A stretch of 64,000 bases of DNA from Enterobacter hormaechei ATCC 49162 (GCF_001875655.1 NZ_MKEQ01000001.1:3534001-3598000); one strand, 5' to 3'; counted from the first letter of the stretch, positions 1-9,461 are shown. The notes: generated by a model not told the origin, from the sequence alone. Numbers and translations are program-made.

Positions 1-316
1 TAATGCTGTTCGCACCAAAACGAATCGGTGCCCAGATAGCCCAGCCGTGCTGCGCTATTTGTTCACGTAACCAGGGGTCCTGATACTCGGCTGGCGTCGC
101 AAACGGGCCGCCAAAATCGCTTTCGCTGTAGGTGGTCAGCACCGGCACATACCAGCGGTCTTTGAAATGCACCAGCAGGGGTTTATCGTTGGCAATCAGT
201 TCCGAACACATACTTAAGGCGAACAGGACGGCGAAGATCCACAGCGACCAGTAGCCGCGACGGTTGTGGCGAAAGCGCGCCCAGCGGGCCTGGTTGACGG
301 GGCTTAAACGCGACAT
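1..316 (-). CDS. yejE: YejE, peptide ABC transporter permease (5' part, cut by window edge)
   Basis: The first about 105 codons of an inner-membrane permease are present; the rest lies beyond position 1. The start ATG is at 316-314 and shares one base with the yejB stop (TGATG), so the two are translationally coupled. The protein begins [20 protein letters not shown], as E. coli YejE does, followed by one hydrophobic segment (about residues 22-38) and the start of the long periplasmic loop. In the family, YejE pairs with YejB as the two permeases of the YejABEF importer, which takes up peptides including microcin C. Identification comes from recalled similarity and operon position; only the N-terminus can be judged. 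Confidence 0.93.
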   Translation of the reverse strand, partial: MSRLSPVNQARWARFRHNRRGYWSLWIFAVLFALSMCSELIANDKPLLVHFKDRWYVPVLTTYSESDFGGPFATPAEYQDPWLREQIAQHGWAIWAPIRFGANSI

Positions 317-1410
317 CAGCGGCCCTCAAAATCGATACGGGGATCGACCAGCGTATAGCTGATATCGCTGATGATATTCAGCAGCAGGCCGATCAGGGTG
401 AAAATATAGAGTGTGCCAAACATCACCGGATAATCACGGGAGACGGTGGCCTCATAGCCCAGCAGTCCTAAGCCGTTGAGCGAGAACATCACTTCTATCA
501 GCAGCGAGCCGGTAAAAAACATACTGATGAACGTGGCGGGAAAACCGGCAATCACCAGCAGCATGGCGTTACGAAACACGTGCTTCCACATGATCTGCTT
601 TTCACCAACGCCTTTGGCGCGCGCGGTGACGACATACTGTTTGCGGATCTCATCAAGAAAGGCGTTTTTGGTTAGCATCGTAAGCGCCGCAAAACCACCA
701 ATCACCGTCGCCAGCACCGGAAGCGTAATGTGCCAGAAATAATCGGTGATTTTCTGATACCACGGCAGCGTGCTGAAATCCGCGGAGACCAGTCCGCGCA
801 GCGGGAAGAGGTCGAAATAACTGCCGCCAGCGAAAAAGACAATCAGCAGCACGGCAAACAGAAACGCCGGGATAGCGTAGCCGATAATAATGAACGTGCT
901 GCTCCAGATATCGAAACGGCTACCGTTGTAGACTGCTTTCCGGATCCCCAGTGGAATGGAGACCAGATAGATAATCAGCGTTCCCCACAGCCCGAGCGTG
1001 ATGGAAACCGGCAGGCTTTGTTTGATCAGGGTTAACACCGAGGCACTGCGGAACAGGCTATCGCCAAAATCAAACCGGACATAATCCCACAGCATGTTGA
1101 AATAGCGCTCATGAATCGGTTTATCAAAGCCATAGCGATGGGTGATCTCGGCGATCACCTCCGGATCCAGCCCCCGACCGCCCCGGTAGTGGCTTTCGCT
1201 GATGTTACCCACTCCCGTCCGGGCATGGCTGGCCCCCATTCCTTCACCGCCGCCGCCCGGCATGCCGCCCGCATGACCAAACTCTATTGCCGCAATTGCC
1301 TGGTCCACCGGACCGCCGGGAGCAATCTGGACGATAAAAAAGTTAATGGTAATGATGGCCCACAGCGTCGGGATCACTAACAGCAGTCGGCGGATAAGAT
1401 AAGCGCCCAT
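316..1410 (-). CDS. yejB: YejB, peptide ABC transporter permease
   Basis: A 364-residue inner-membrane permease of the binding-protein-dependent (BPD_transp_1) type. The N-terminus [11 protein letters not shown] is followed by a first transmembrane helix, a Gly-rich periplasmic stretch near residues 50-70, and at least five further hydrophobic helices. A cytoplasmic EAA-type loop (around [10 protein letters not shown], about residue 265) should contact the ATPase YejF. I chose the ATG at 1410 because an AGGAG lies five bases upstream; a GTG two codons earlier is possible but less well placed. It follows yejA by only a few bases and overlaps yejE, so this is one operon. Very close to E. coli YejB over its whole length. 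Confidence 0.95.
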   Translation of the reverse strand: MGAYLIRRLLLVIPTLWAIITINFFIVQIAPGGPVDQAIAAIEFGHAGGMPGGGGEGMGASHARTGVGNISESHYRGGRGLDPEVIAEITHRYGFDKPIHERYFNMLWDYVRFDFGDSLFRSASVLTLIKQSLPVSITLGLWGTLIIYLVSIPLGIRKAVYNGSRFDIWSSTFIIIGYAIPAFLFAVLLIVFFAGGSYFDLFPLRGLVSADFSTLPWYQKITDYFWHITLPVLATVIGGFAALTMLTKNAFLDEIRKQYVVTARAKGVGEKQIMWKHVFRNAMLLVIAGFPATFISMFFTGSLLIEVMFSLNGLGLLGYEATVSRDYPVMFGTLYIFTLIGLLLNIISDISYTLVDPRIDFEGR

Positions 1411-1419
1411 CGTCACTCC

Positions 1420-3225
1420 TTAACGCCGCTCTGCGGGCAGTTTTGCGGCTTTATTCACGTCATACCACCAGGTGTCAAAGCCGAGGGTGTAAACAGGGCG
1501 AACGGCAGGGAGGGAGAATTTGTCCCAGCGGGCCAGGCGATCTTCGCCCATATACCACATCGGCAGCATGTAATAGTTCCAGGTTAATACCCGATCGAGC
1601 GCGCGGCCAAGCGGCAGAAGCTTTTCCTTATCGCCCTGAGCGGCAACAATTTTTGCAATCAGCGCATCAATTACCGGGCTCTTGACGCCCGGGGCGTTGT
1701 AGGAGGAGTCGATATAACCTGATGCCCAGGCGATTTGCAGATCTGAACTCGGCCAGGGCTGCGCGGCCCACAGGGTCTGCATCATGTCGTAATCGCGGCT
1801 GCGCTTGCGGTTGGTCAGCTGGGCCATATCGACCTGGCGGATATTCAGGGTGACGCCAAGCCGGGCAAGGTTCTTCTTGAACGGCAGCACCCACTGATCG
1901 TTTGCGCCGGAGGCGATCAGCAGTTCGAAGCTGAGCGGTTTACCGGTCTGCGCATTAACACGTTGCTGATTTTTCAGCACCCAGCCCGCGTCATCCAGCA
2001 GTTTGCTGGCCTTCAGCAGGTTTTCCCGGTCGAACCCGTTTCCGTCGGATTTGGGCGGTTCAAATACCCGGGTAAAGACTTCCGGCGGCAGCTCCGCTTT
2101 CAGCGGGGCCAGCAGTACCAGTTCATCTGCGTGGGGATAATCACGGGCGGCATATTCAGTATTCTGGAAGTAGCTGTTGGCCCGGCTGTAAGCTCCGTAA
2201 AACAGCGCTTTGTTCATCCATTCAAAATCAAACGCCAGGGTAATAGCTTCACGCACCCGACGATCGGAAAAAACAGGGCGCTGAATATTAAACGCCAGCC
2301 AGCGCGTGTCCTGCGCGGATTCGTTTTTGTGTTCGTCTTTAACGATATAGCCTTTCGCGAAATTTTTTCCGATATACCGGGTAGCCCAGTTTTTGGCGCT
2401 GCTCTCGATACGTAAATCAAACGCGCCTGCCTTAAACGCCTCGAAGGCCACGTTGTCATCGAGATAGTAGTCGTAGCGGATTGTGTCGAAGTTCCAGCGG
2501 CCTCGGTTTACCGGCAGCGCGGCTGCCCAGTAATCTTTCACGCGGGAATAGATCACATACTGGCCCATGCGCCAGTCGGTAATGCGATACGGCCCTCCGG
2601 CCAGCGGCGGGGTAGAGAGGGGATCGCTCAGCTTATGGTTTTTCCAGAAGGATTCGGGCATGACGGGCAGGGAGAACAGGCTCAGCATATTCTCTTTGTT
2701 CGGCTCAGGGAGTTCGATTCTCACGGTCAGCGGGGCGATGGCTTTCACCGTGGTGCCCTTGTACACCAGACGAAACTGCGGCACGCCTTCGGTCATGAAT
2801 TTATGAAAGGTGAACGCCACGTCGCGGGCGCTAACCGACGTACCGTCGTGAAAACGCGCCCGCGGATTGATCGCGATTTCTGCCCAGCTGAAATCATCGG
2901 CGTAACGCACGTTCTCGGCAACCAGAGGATAATAGCTGCCTGGCTCGTCGTCGGAGGTAACGAACAACGTGTCATAGAGGGATTCGGTACGCGCTGCCGC
3001 CACGCCGCGCAGGGCAAAGCGGTTAAAGTTGTCAAACGTTCCGGTGGCGGCAAGCGTCACGTTTCCGCCTTTCGGGGCGGCGGGGTTGACGTAATCGTAA
3101 TGGTTAAAGTTAACCGCGTACTTCGGCTCGCCAATGACGGCAAAGGCCGTGCTCTCTTTGATGGTTTGCGCCTGGCTCGACAGGCTCACCAGCGCCAACA
3201 GCGTCAACACAACGCGCATAATCAT
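1420..3225 (-). CDS. yejA: YejA, periplasmic peptide-binding protein
   Basis: About 601 residues, an SBP_bac_5-family solute-binding protein and first gene of the yejABE(F) operon. A short basic N-terminus and hydrophobic segment end at SSQAQ, a plausible signal peptidase I site, so the mature protein is periplasmic. Family landmarks include YVNPAAPKGG near the mature N-terminus and YDTLF followed by ARFHDGT. In E. coli and Salmonella, YejA delivers oligopeptides and microcin C to YejBEF. The start is not certain: ATG codons exist at 3249, 3225 and 3219; I prefer 3225 from the recalled E. coli start. It lies 75 bp downstream of pdeN on the same strand. Confidence 0.93.
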   Translation of the reverse strand: MIMRVVLTLLALVSLSSQAQTIKESTAFAVIGEPKYAVNFNHYDYVNPAAPKGGNVTLAATGTFDNFNRFALRGVAAARTESLYDTLFVTSDDEPGSYYPLVAENVRYADDFSWAEIAINPRARFHDGTSVSARDVAFTFHKFMTEGVPQFRLVYKGTTVKAIAPLTVRIELPEPNKENMLSLFSLPVMPESFWKNHKLSDPLSTPPLAGGPYRITDWRMGQYVIYSRVKDYWAAALPVNRGRWNFDTIRYDYYLDDNVAFEAFKAGAFDLRIESSAKNWATRYIGKNFAKGYIVKDEHKNESAQDTRWLAFNIQRPVFSDRRVREAITLAFDFEWMNKALFYGAYSRANSYFQNTEYAARDYPHADELVLLAPLKAELPPEVFTRVFEPPKSDGNGFDRENLLKASKLLDDAGWVLKNQQRVNAQTGKPLSFELLIASGANDQWVLPFKKNLARLGVTLNIRQVDMAQLTNRKRSRDYDMMQTLWAAQPWPSSDLQIAWASGYIDSSYNAPGVKSPVIDALIAKIVAAQGDKEKLLPLGRALDRVLTWNYYMLPMWYMGEDRLARWDKFSLPAVRPVYTLGFDTWWYDVNKAAKLPAERR

Positions 3226-3300
3226 AGTGCGGCGGATCCCTTTGTTCACAGGCAGGCTCGGTTGAGGAGAATAATAAGGGACAGCGCCGTGATTGTGAAA

Positions 3301-4854
3301 TTATTCCCCGAGCGTGATGTCGGGTTGCCACGTCCTGAACTGCTCCAGCGGCATCGGGCGGCCGATCCAGTAGCCCTGAAGATAATTCACGCCATGCTCG
3401 CGCAGCCATGCCGCCTGCTCCGGGGTTTCGACGCCCTCGGCAACTGTTAACATATTCAGGCGATCTGCCAGGGTCAGCACCGCGTCAAGCACTGGCGAGG
3501 TGACGGTTTCAGTCCCGATGGCATTCACGAATCCACGGTCAATTTTCAGAAAATCCATCGTGAAGCGTTCCAGATAGATCAGCGCGCTGTGGCCGGTGCC
3601 AAAATCATCGATGGCGATCTCAAAACCTTCATCGTGCAGCCATTCGAACAGATGGTTAGCCTCGCGGTGGTTGATCATGTCACGCTCGGTGATTTCCAGC
3701 ACAATCTGGAAGTGATCGGGCGGAAGGGCGGCAGCAAACGCGCGCATATCCTCTTTAAAGCTTTCCGCATGCAGATGACCGGGCGCGATGTTGATCCCAA
3801 ACTTGGCACCCGGCGGGAGCAGGGTTTGCAGGACAGGGGCATCGCGGATAATCAGGTCAAAAAGATGCAGCGTGAGCGGGACAATCAGCTTCTGCGCTTC
3901 GGCGAAATTGATAAAGGCATCCGGCGGGATTTCGCCCATCACCGGGTGCTTCCAGCGCATCAGGACTTCCAGCCCGGTCATTTTTAGCGACTGCGCACCG
4001 ACGACGGGTTGATAGACCACGTAAAACTGGTCGCGCTTGATGGCCGTGAGGATCTCTTTCCCGGGATTCAGACGGATAGTGAGAATATAGAAATTCAGCA
4101 CGCCCGCCGCGATACCGCAGACCAGGCCGAAAAACAGGGCGTACAGCACTTCATCCGGCGTCCAGGCGTCCGCATAGACGTGTATCGTCAGAGGCACATT
4201 TTTCAGCGTAGCGGTTCGGACAGGGATACCAGGTAAATCACGTGCCTGTACCAGCGTTCCGGACTGAGTGGATAGCGCGAAATCGCCGATGATGATGGAG
4301 ATACCGGTAAACTCATCCTGTCGCGACGTGTAGAGAAGATAAGGCGTCAGGTTGATGTTAACGGAGGTAAACACGCCGCCGTCTTTCACCAGCGGGTTGC
4401 GATACCAGATGGCAATGGCGGGCTTATCCGGCAGCATCGGCGTGCCCGGCAGGAGGGCCATATCAATCGGTTTGCTGATGTGCAGCTCAGGGATAAGCGC
4501 TTCCATGGGGACGTTCATCGGGCCGGTGGCGGAAGAGCAGTAAGCATTTTTATCCCTGACCAGCAAAAAAGCGCGCACGTTTATGCTAAAGGCCGCCCGG
4601 GAGGTCAGGGCGGCACTCACTTCCTCGCAGCTGTTCAGCGTGAGTGGCTGGAGCGTATCAATCGACATTTTAAGCTCATCGAAATAGCTCTCCATGTAGA
4701 CGCGTAAATCGGTAATGAGGGTATCGAATCTGACGTCTCGCTTGTGATAACTCCAGTAAAACTGTAAGGCTCCCAGAAGCAGGGCAGTGAATAACCCCGT
4801 CAGGAAACTGAGAAACAGTATCTTGCGGTTGCTGGAGAAGTAGCGGGTAAACAT
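3301..4854 (-). CDS. pdeN: PdeN (Rtn), membrane CSS-EAL cyclic-di-GMP phosphodiesterase
   Basis: A 517-residue protein matching E. coli PdeN/Rtn (about 518). It has an N-terminal membrane helix (about 12-32), a periplasmic CSS-motif domain with Cys76 and the C-S-S motif at 106-108, a second membrane helix (about 236-260) and a C-terminal EAL domain (about 268-510). In the EAL domain the signature reads E296-V-L inside GLEVLMRW; EVL in place of EAL is common in active members. ITERDM, IAIDDFGTG and VAEGVET, which carry the metal and catalytic residues, are intact, so hydrolysis of c-di-GMP to pGpG is expected. In this family, periplasmic disulfide formation keeps the enzyme off and reduction activates it. 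Confidence 0.94.
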   Translation of the reverse strand: MFTRYFSSNRKILFLSFLTGLFTALLLGALQFYWSYHKRDVRFDTLITDLRVYMESYFDELKMSIDTLQPLTLNSCEEVSAALTSRAAFSINVRAFLLVRDKNAYCSSATGPMNVPMEALIPELHISKPIDMALLPGTPMLPDKPAIAIWYRNPLVKDGGVFTSVNINLTPYLLYTSRQDEFTGISIIIGDFALSTQSGTLVQARDLPGIPVRTATLKNVPLTIHVYADAWTPDEVLYALFFGLVCGIAAGVLNFYILTIRLNPGKEILTAIKRDQFYVVYQPVVGAQSLKMTGLEVLMRWKHPVMGEIPPDAFINFAEAQKLIVPLTLHLFDLIIRDAPVLQTLLPPGAKFGINIAPGHLHAESFKEDMRAFAAALPPDHFQIVLEITERDMINHREANHLFEWLHDEGFEIAIDDFGTGHSALIYLERFTMDFLKIDRGFVNAIGTETVTSPVLDAVLTLADRLNMLTVAEGVETPEQAAWLREHGVNYLQGYWIGRPMPLEQFRTWQPDITLGE

Positions 4855-4904
4855 AGATGTCGTGATTCCTGAAATGCCGCTGGATGTCTATCAGTGTAAC
4901 GGGC

Positions 4905-4938
4905 AAAAAAAAACACTGCCGGAGCAGTGCTTTTTTTA
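4905..4938. terminator. Bidirectional terminator between mepS and pdeN
   Basis: A hairpin CACTGC-CGGA-GCAGTG is preceded by a run of nine A and followed by seven T on the plus strand. On the minus strand this gives an A-run, stem and U-run immediately downstream of mepS, so it is a factor-independent terminator for mepS. It separates mepS from pdeN transcription. Confidence 0.85.
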
Positions 4939-4981
4939 TCGTATCGCCAGCCAAGGGATAACCAACGATACGACAGCAAAT

Positions 4982-5551
4982 TTAACTACGGCTCAGAACG
5001 CGGCGAGCTTCGTTATAGCGCTTCTTCCAGTAAGGTTCGTTCATGCTGGAAATCGTCACACCACTGCTGGTGGAGGCATGGACAAACTGATCGTTACCGA
5101 TATAGATGCCAACGTGTCGACCGGTTGAACCCGCTCTGAACAGGACTAAATCGCCCGTGCGCAGCTTAGTACGCGAAATGGATTTGCCCATTTCCTGCTG
5201 TTCATAGGTAGAACGCGGAAGGTCTAACCCAAACTGCTCACGGAAGGTACGCTGTACGAACGCGGAGCAATCGATGCCTTTCTTGGTGCTGCCGCCCAGA
5301 CGGTAACGCACGCCTTTCCAGTCAGCATACTGATCCATAATGCGGGACTTCACGTCCAGATTACGTACCATATTTTCAAATTCATCCTGAGAGGCTTGCA
5401 GTGACGAGGAATCTTCCATTCCCACAACACGCGTCTCAGGATGCATATTCTTCGCGGTATTCGTTGTACTACATGCCGAAAGCAGTACCGCCACTGCAAT
5501 CGCCGGGATCCCCCGCAAGATATATCTCAAAATTGGTTGAGATTTGACCAT
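4982..5551 (-). CDS. mepS: MepS (Spr), lipoprotein DD-endopeptidase
   Basis: A 189-residue outer-membrane lipoprotein of the NlpC/P60 family. The signal peptide ends with LLSAC, and Cys27 is the lipidation site. The NlpC/P60 domain (about 65-187) has catalytic Cys95 in GIDCSAF, His146 in RHVGIY and His158 in FVHAS. In E. coli, MepS cuts mDAP-D-Ala crosslinks to let peptidoglycan expand and is degraded by NlpI-Prc. It stands alone with its own terminator downstream and a 415-bp gap upstream. Essentially full length compared with E. coli (188). Confidence 0.96.
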   Translation of the reverse strand: MVKSQPILRYILRGIPAIAVAVLLSACSTTNTAKNMHPETRVVGMEDSSSLQASQDEFENMVRNLDVKSRIMDQYADWKGVRYRLGGSTKKGIDCSAFVQRTFREQFGLDLPRSTYEQQEMGKSISRTKLRTGDLVLFRAGSTGRHVGIYIGNDQFVHASTSSGVTISSMNEPYWKKRYNEARRVLSRS

Positions 5552-5966
5552 TTTGTTTGTTTTCCCTTGAAGTCCTTAACGAAAATATCGTTATAAAAAT
5601 GCCAACCGTGACGAGACTAATTATCTGTTCACAATGAGACAATTCTTTATGGTGAAAACTGTGGCGCAACGCACAAAATTATTCACCATGAAAATAATTA
5701 TCTCCGTGGGGCAAAACGAGTTCGAGGTTAACCGATTGCACGGGGTATTGCGAGCAAAAAAGTCCGTTTTTTTATAAGAAAATGTGATGCACAAAGTTAC
5801 AGCGCAGTATTGCTCAAAATGCCGCCATTCCTGCCGGTAATCCCTGCAATTGCTTCATTTTTATCACGAATAGTATGACGGGATGATGACGGCGTTAAAC
5901 GACGCCGGAGAGAAGTGCGTCAGGGATCGAAAACGATCCCTGATGAATGGTGTTAATTTTCGTTAT
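5552..5966. other. mepS upstream region and lpxT 3' region, no gene seen
   Basis: This 415-bp gap holds no convincing reading frame on either strand. The part near 5551 is AT-rich and must hold the mepS promoter and 5' leader, but I cannot assign -35/-10 boxes with confidence. The part near 5966 holds two hairpins (GGCGT/ACGCC at 5891-5906 and a longer one at 5920-5943) just downstream of lpxT. Confidence 0.5.
5920..5943. terminator. Perfect 10-bp hairpin downstream of lpxT
   Basis: TCAGGGATCG-AAAA-CGATCCCTGA is a perfect 10-bp stem with an AAAA loop, 24 bases downstream of the lpxT stop. No T-tract follows on either strand, so it may stabilise the mRNA 3' end or act in Rho-dependent termination rather than as a classical terminator. 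Confidence 0.4.
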
Positions 5967-6680
5967 TTATTTGTTTGCGACTTGTTTAAATTTGCCGGGA
6001 AGATAGCGATCAAAAATGCCTGTTAAGCGATCGCTCAGTGGGGTCATCAGCACCCACGGTAAACCAATCAACACCGCCGTGAGTGAGCCTACGGCGATAT
6101 CTGTCAGCCAGTGTGCGCCAATCATCACCCGCGGAAATGCAAATACCACCACAATAATCAGGGCGATGGCGAACGCTTTTTTACCGAAATAGCGCAGCAT
6201 GAAGCCAGCGAAAATCAGCAGCATCATACCGTGGTCGCCCGGGAAACTGTCCTTCGAGGCATCTTTGGTTGGAATATGCAGCAGTTCGCTGACGCGGTTA
6301 ATATTCGGGAAAGAGAGCGAAGGGCTGGCGCGTTTAACCGGCATCAGATGTTGCGCCAGCTGGTTAATAATCACGGCCGTCAGCAGCATCACCAGGCCGA
6401 TAATCAGAATACGGCGACGACCCGTTTTGTCTTCTTTCAGCCAGAAGGAGAGCATCAGACAGCCCATTGCCAGCAGCGAACAGCCGTCAAACGCGCGGTT
6501 GTTGGTGATTGCCACCAGCCACAGGAAAGCCTCACTCTTCGCCAGCGCCTGGTTAAAGAAGTGGAAAAGCCCGGAATCCAGCGGGAACCAGAAACCGTGA
6601 TTCGCCGGGATATACCAGGAGAAAAAGAGCGCCAGACCGGCAGCATTGAGTAATAAAATAGCAGGAAGTCGAGTCGTCAT
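5967..6680 (-). CDS. lpxT: LpxT, lipid A 1-diphosphate synthase
   Basis: A 237-residue inner-membrane PAP2-family enzyme with about six hydrophobic helices. The three phosphatase motifs are visible: KRASPS (about 116-121), SFPGDH (145-150) and R184 through H190/D194 in RVMIGAHWLTD. In E. coli, LpxT moves a phosphate from undecaprenyl pyrophosphate to the 1-position of lipid A on the periplasmic side, recycling the carrier lipid. It starts only 33 bp after the yeiR stop on the same strand, so the two may be co-transcribed. Confidence 0.93.
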   Translation of the reverse strand: MTTRLPAILLLNAAGLALFFSWYIPANHGFWFPLDSGLFHFFNQALAKSEAFLWLVAITNNRAFDGCSLLAMGCLMLSFWLKEDKTGRRRILIIGLVMLLTAVIINQLAQHLMPVKRASPSLSFPNINRVSELLHIPTKDASKDSFPGDHGMMLLIFAGFMLRYFGKKAFAIALIIVVVFAFPRVMIGAHWLTDIAVGSLTAVLIGLPWVLMTPLSDRLTGIFDRYLPGKFKQVANK

Positions 6681-6713
6681 AGTCTTCAGCAGTGTGTGAA
6701 ATCAGGGGCAACG

Positions 6714-7700
6714 TTAGCCGCCCAAACTTAAACGAAGCTTCAACAGGCCTGACTGGAGGGCATTCCAGTCGGTATTAACCGCACTAATTAACTCTATCCG
6801 GCTGTCGGGTGGCGCGACGTTCTGGGTTTCTATAAAGAAATCTTCGCCCTGACGGTTAATGCGCACCAGACCATCCGGAGTGCGCATGATCCCTTTCACC
6901 CGCTCAACCGGCGCCAGTCTCGCCCATTCCAGTATACCAATGGTGTCGAAAACCGTATCGGCATCGAAGATCCACCCGCATGCCTGGTGCCCCTGGCCGC
7001 TGTTCAGGTTACGACGCCAGCGCTGATGTTCCGGCAGGCTCAGTGCAGCCAGACCTTGTTTCGCCCCGTGGCTATGCGAATGCTCTGCGCTGGCAGGCAG
7101 TTGCGTCTGGTTGAGGCGGGGAAGGTCAAGCAGGGCGTCATCAATGTTTCCCTGAGTCGTCTGAACATACTGGCGTCCACCGCCTGCCTGCTGCCACCAG
7201 GACTCGAACGCGGCCTGACTCTCAGCCGTCGCACGATCGGATTTATTCGCCACGATGATATCTGCCGAGGCGAGCTGGTCGCGGAAATTGTCGTTATTGA
7301 TCGCTTTTTCATCCAGCAGCTGGCGGGGGTCGAGCAGGCAAAGCGTCGCACGCAGCTCAAGCCACGGCTCGTATACCGGGGCGGTCAGTAAATCAAGGAT
7401 TTGCTTCGGATGACCCAGCCCGGTAGGCTCAATCAGCAGACGGTCCGGCTTGCCCTGACGCAGCAGCGTATTAAGCCCGACCTGCATCGGCAGGCCATTC
7501 ACGCAGCACATACACCCGCCCGGGATCTCTTTCACCATCGCGCCGCTGTCGGCGAGCAACGCACCGTCGATCCCCACTTCGCCAAATTCGTTTACCAGCA
7601 CGGCCCATTTTTCCGCCGGATCTTTATTGGCCAGCAAATGCAGAATGGACGTAGTTTTACCGCTGCCGAGAAAACCGGTGATCAGGTTGGTTTTGGTCAC
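6714..7700 (-). CDS. yeiR: YeiR, zinc-binding COG0523 GTPase
   Basis: A 328-residue cytoplasmic P-loop GTPase of the COG0523/CobW family. The Walker A GFLGSGKTT is at residues 9-17, and the CxCC metal motif (GGCMCC, Cys63, Cys65, Cys66) and the NKSD base-specificity motif are present. A His-rich linker EHSHSHG near residue 207 is typical of family members that bind zinc. The C-terminal CobW_C domain follows. E. coli YeiR is a zinc-stimulated GTPase and a proposed metallochaperone. A possible Zur-type operator lies just upstream (see 7720-7734). Likely co-transcribed with lpxT. Confidence 0.9.
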   Translation of the reverse strand: MTKTNLITGFLGSGKTTSILHLLANKDPAEKWAVLVNEFGEVGIDGALLADSGAMVKEIPGGCMCCVNGLPMQVGLNTLLRQGKPDRLLIEPTGLGHPKQILDLLTAPVYEPWLELRATLCLLDPRQLLDEKAINNDNFRDQLASADIIVANKSDRATAESQAAFESWWQQAGGGRQYVQTTQGNIDDALLDLPRLNQTQLPASAEHSHSHGAKQGLAALSLPEHQRWRRNLNSGQGHQACGWIFDADTVFDTIGILEWARLAPVERVKGIMRTPDGLVRINRQGEDFFIETQNVAPPDSRIELISAVNTDWNALQSGLLKLRLSLGG

Positions 7701-7719
7701 GTGCGCTCCGATAAATAAT

Positions 7720-7734
7720 TGTGATGTAGTAACA
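7720..7734. promoter_or_regulatory. Possible Zur box upstream of yeiR
   Basis: The 15-mer TGTTACTACATCACA (minus strand) matches the recalled Zur consensus core TGTTATAATATAACA at 11 of 15 positions and lies 20 bp before the yeiR start. Zinc-responsive control is known for COG0523 genes in other bacteria. The symmetry is imperfect, so this is a hypothesis. Confidence 0.25.
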
Positions 7735-7780
7735 ACTATCTATCATCCTGACGAAAAAAACGGGCATTGAGAAGAGGGAG

Positions 7781-7807
7781 GGCGAACGGAGCGCAAAACC
7801 GTTCGCC
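7781..7807. terminator. Hairpin between yeiQ and yeiR
   Basis: GGCGAACGG and CCGTTCGCC form a perfect 9-bp stem around a 9-base loop, 17 bp downstream of the yeiQ stop. No U-run follows, so it is a weak terminator or an RNA-stabilising hairpin. Confidence 0.4.
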
Positions 7808-7823
7808 TTAATTGCAATAATCG

Positions 7824-9290
7824 CTAAATTTTTAACGTTTCGATAACCGCCTGGCGCGCGCCGAGCCGGACGAGGCGCTGATACGCCTCGCTAATCGCCT
7901 CGACAAAGGCAGGGTTTTGCGGCAGGTCGTCGCCAAAGATTTCATTTAGCGTCAGCAGGGCGCTAACGCGTTCCGCGTCGCTGCTGGTCGCGACAATGGC
8001 CTGAAACTTTTCGCTCAGAGGATCGCGCACGTCAATGGCGTTGCCCTGTTCGTCCGTACCGCTGACGTAGCGCATCCAGCCCGCCACCCCCAGCGCCAGC
8101 AGTGGCCAGGCGGTGTTACGCTCAAGAAGCATGCGGATGCCATCCAGCATGCGTTGAGGCAGCTTCTGGCTGCCGTCCATGGCGATTTGCCATGTGCGAT
8201 GCTGTAGCGCCGGGTTGGCAAAGCGGTCAAGCAGGCTGTCAGCATAGGCCGTCAGATCAACGTTGGTGATGCGCAGCGTAGGGGCCTGCTCATTCAGCAT
8301 CAGCCTGCGGGCGGCTTCGCGGAAACTGTCGTCCTGCATGCATTCATTAATGTGCGCGTAGCCAGCAAGGTAGCCCAGATAAGCGAGGAAGGAGTGGCTG
8401 CCGTTCAGCATCCGCAGCTTCATCTGTTCCCAGGGCAGAACATCCTCAACCATCTGTACGCCTGCAACTTCCCACTCCGGACGCCCGGCGACAAAGTTAT
8501 CTTCCACCACCCACTGAATGAACGGTTCACAGCTGATGGCGCAGGGATCTTCAACGCCAAGTTCCCGGGTGATTTCCGCGAGTGAGGCGTCAGTAGCGGC
8601 AGGTACAATGCGGTCGACCATGGTGCCGGGGAAACTCACGTGGGTCTCAATCCAACCCGCCAGCTCTGCGGAACGCTTCCCGGCCATGCCGAGAACGGCG
8701 TTTTTCACCACGTGGCCATTGTCGGGAATATTGTCGCAGGAGAGCACGGTAAACGCTGGCAGGCCACGTTCGCGGCGGCGATGAAGCGCTTCGACCAGAA
8801 TACCCGGTGCGGAATGCGGCTCAGACGGATGCTCCAGATCGTGAAGGATGCGGCTGTTTTGCATATCCAGTTTCCCCGTCGCCGGATCGATGCAGTAGCC
8901 TTTTTCGGTAATGGTGAGGGAGACAATTGCCACCTGCGGTTCGCAGAACTTCTCAATAATGGCGGCCAGCGAGTCGAGTTTTGCGTTCAGGCACTCTTTT
9001 ACCGCGCCAATAATGATGGGCTGATTGCCTTCGGCACCTTTCTCCAGCACGGTAAACAGATGATCCTGCGCCCGGAGCTGGCCCATGAGGACATCGCCGC
9101 TAAAGAGGCTAATCTCACAAATTCCCCAGTCGCCTCCTTTGGCGTTCAGTACCCGGTTTGTTAACAACGCCTGGTGCGCCCGGTGGAACGCGCCAAAGCC
9201 GAAATGGACGATGCGGGAGCGTAACGGCGCGCGATCGTAGCGGGGCAGCTGAACATGCGCAGGAAGCGCGGTGGAGGCAATAGTCTTCAT
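7824..9290 (-). CDS. yeiQ: YeiQ, mannitol-dehydrogenase-family oxidoreductase (fructuronate reductase type)
   Basis: A 488-residue NAD(P)-dependent enzyme of the long-chain mannitol dehydrogenase/UxuB family. An N-terminal Rossmann domain starts with SRIVHFGFGAFHRAHQA (nucleotide binding), and the C-terminal domain includes KLRMLNGSHSFLAYLG, which carries the catalytic Lys and His typical of the family. In the pathway it would interconvert fructuronate and mannonate. It is divergent from uxuA, the next enzyme of that pathway, which supports a hexuronate role; in E. coli its homologue stands without uxuA. I used the ATG at 9290; another lies three codons upstream. Confidence 0.87.
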   Translation of the reverse strand: MKTIASTALPAHVQLPRYDRAPLRSRIVHFGFGAFHRAHQALLTNRVLNAKGGDWGICEISLFSGDVLMGQLRAQDHLFTVLEKGAEGNQPIIIGAVKECLNAKLDSLAAIIEKFCEPQVAIVSLTITEKGYCIDPATGKLDMQNSRILHDLEHPSEPHSAPGILVEALHRRRERGLPAFTVLSCDNIPDNGHVVKNAVLGMAGKRSAELAGWIETHVSFPGTMVDRIVPAATDASLAEITRELGVEDPCAISCEPFIQWVVEDNFVAGRPEWEVAGVQMVEDVLPWEQMKLRMLNGSHSFLAYLGYLAGYAHINECMQDDSFREAARRLMLNEQAPTLRITNVDLTAYADSLLDRFANPALQHRTWQIAMDGSQKLPQRMLDGIRMLLERNTAWPLLALGVAGWMRYVSGTDEQGNAIDVRDPLSEKFQAIVATSSDAERVSALLTLNEIFGDDLPQNPAFVEAISEAYQRLVRLGARQAVIETLKI

Positions 9291-9382
9291 GAAGTACACA
9301 CCTGATTAACCATTAATTAACAATGCCAGTGTAAAGTTATATGACAACAAATTAAATTGGTAAGCCGTAAATATCCCGGTTA

Positions 9383-9398
9383 TGTGAGTTTGATCAAT
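9383..9398 (+). promoter_or_regulatory. CRP-like site for uxuA
   Basis: TGTGA-GTTTGA-TCAAT matches the CRP consensus in the left half fully and in three of five bases on the right. Its centre is about 60 bp upstream of the start point predicted from the promoter at 9416-9443, close to a class I position. Confidence 0.5.
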
Positions 9399-9415
9399 CA
9401 ATGTCGCGCACTGTA

Positions 9416-9443
9416 TTGACCGCCTTAATTAAACATGTATGGT
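9416..9443 (+). promoter_or_regulatory. Predicted uxuA promoter
   Basis: TTGACC (-35) is separated by 16 bases from TATGGT (-10). It would start transcription near 9450, about 46 bp before the uxuA ATG. Confidence 0.5.
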
Positions 9444-9461
9444 AGTCGTCATTGAAGTAAC

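Noticed and set aside
2635..3450. 271-codon open frame antisense to yejA and pdeN
   Set aside because: Spans the end of two real genes on the opposite strand; no domain.
3940..3990. EVL instead of EAL in PdeN considered as loss of activity
   Set aside because: EVL is common in active EAL domains and the other catalytic motifs are intact.
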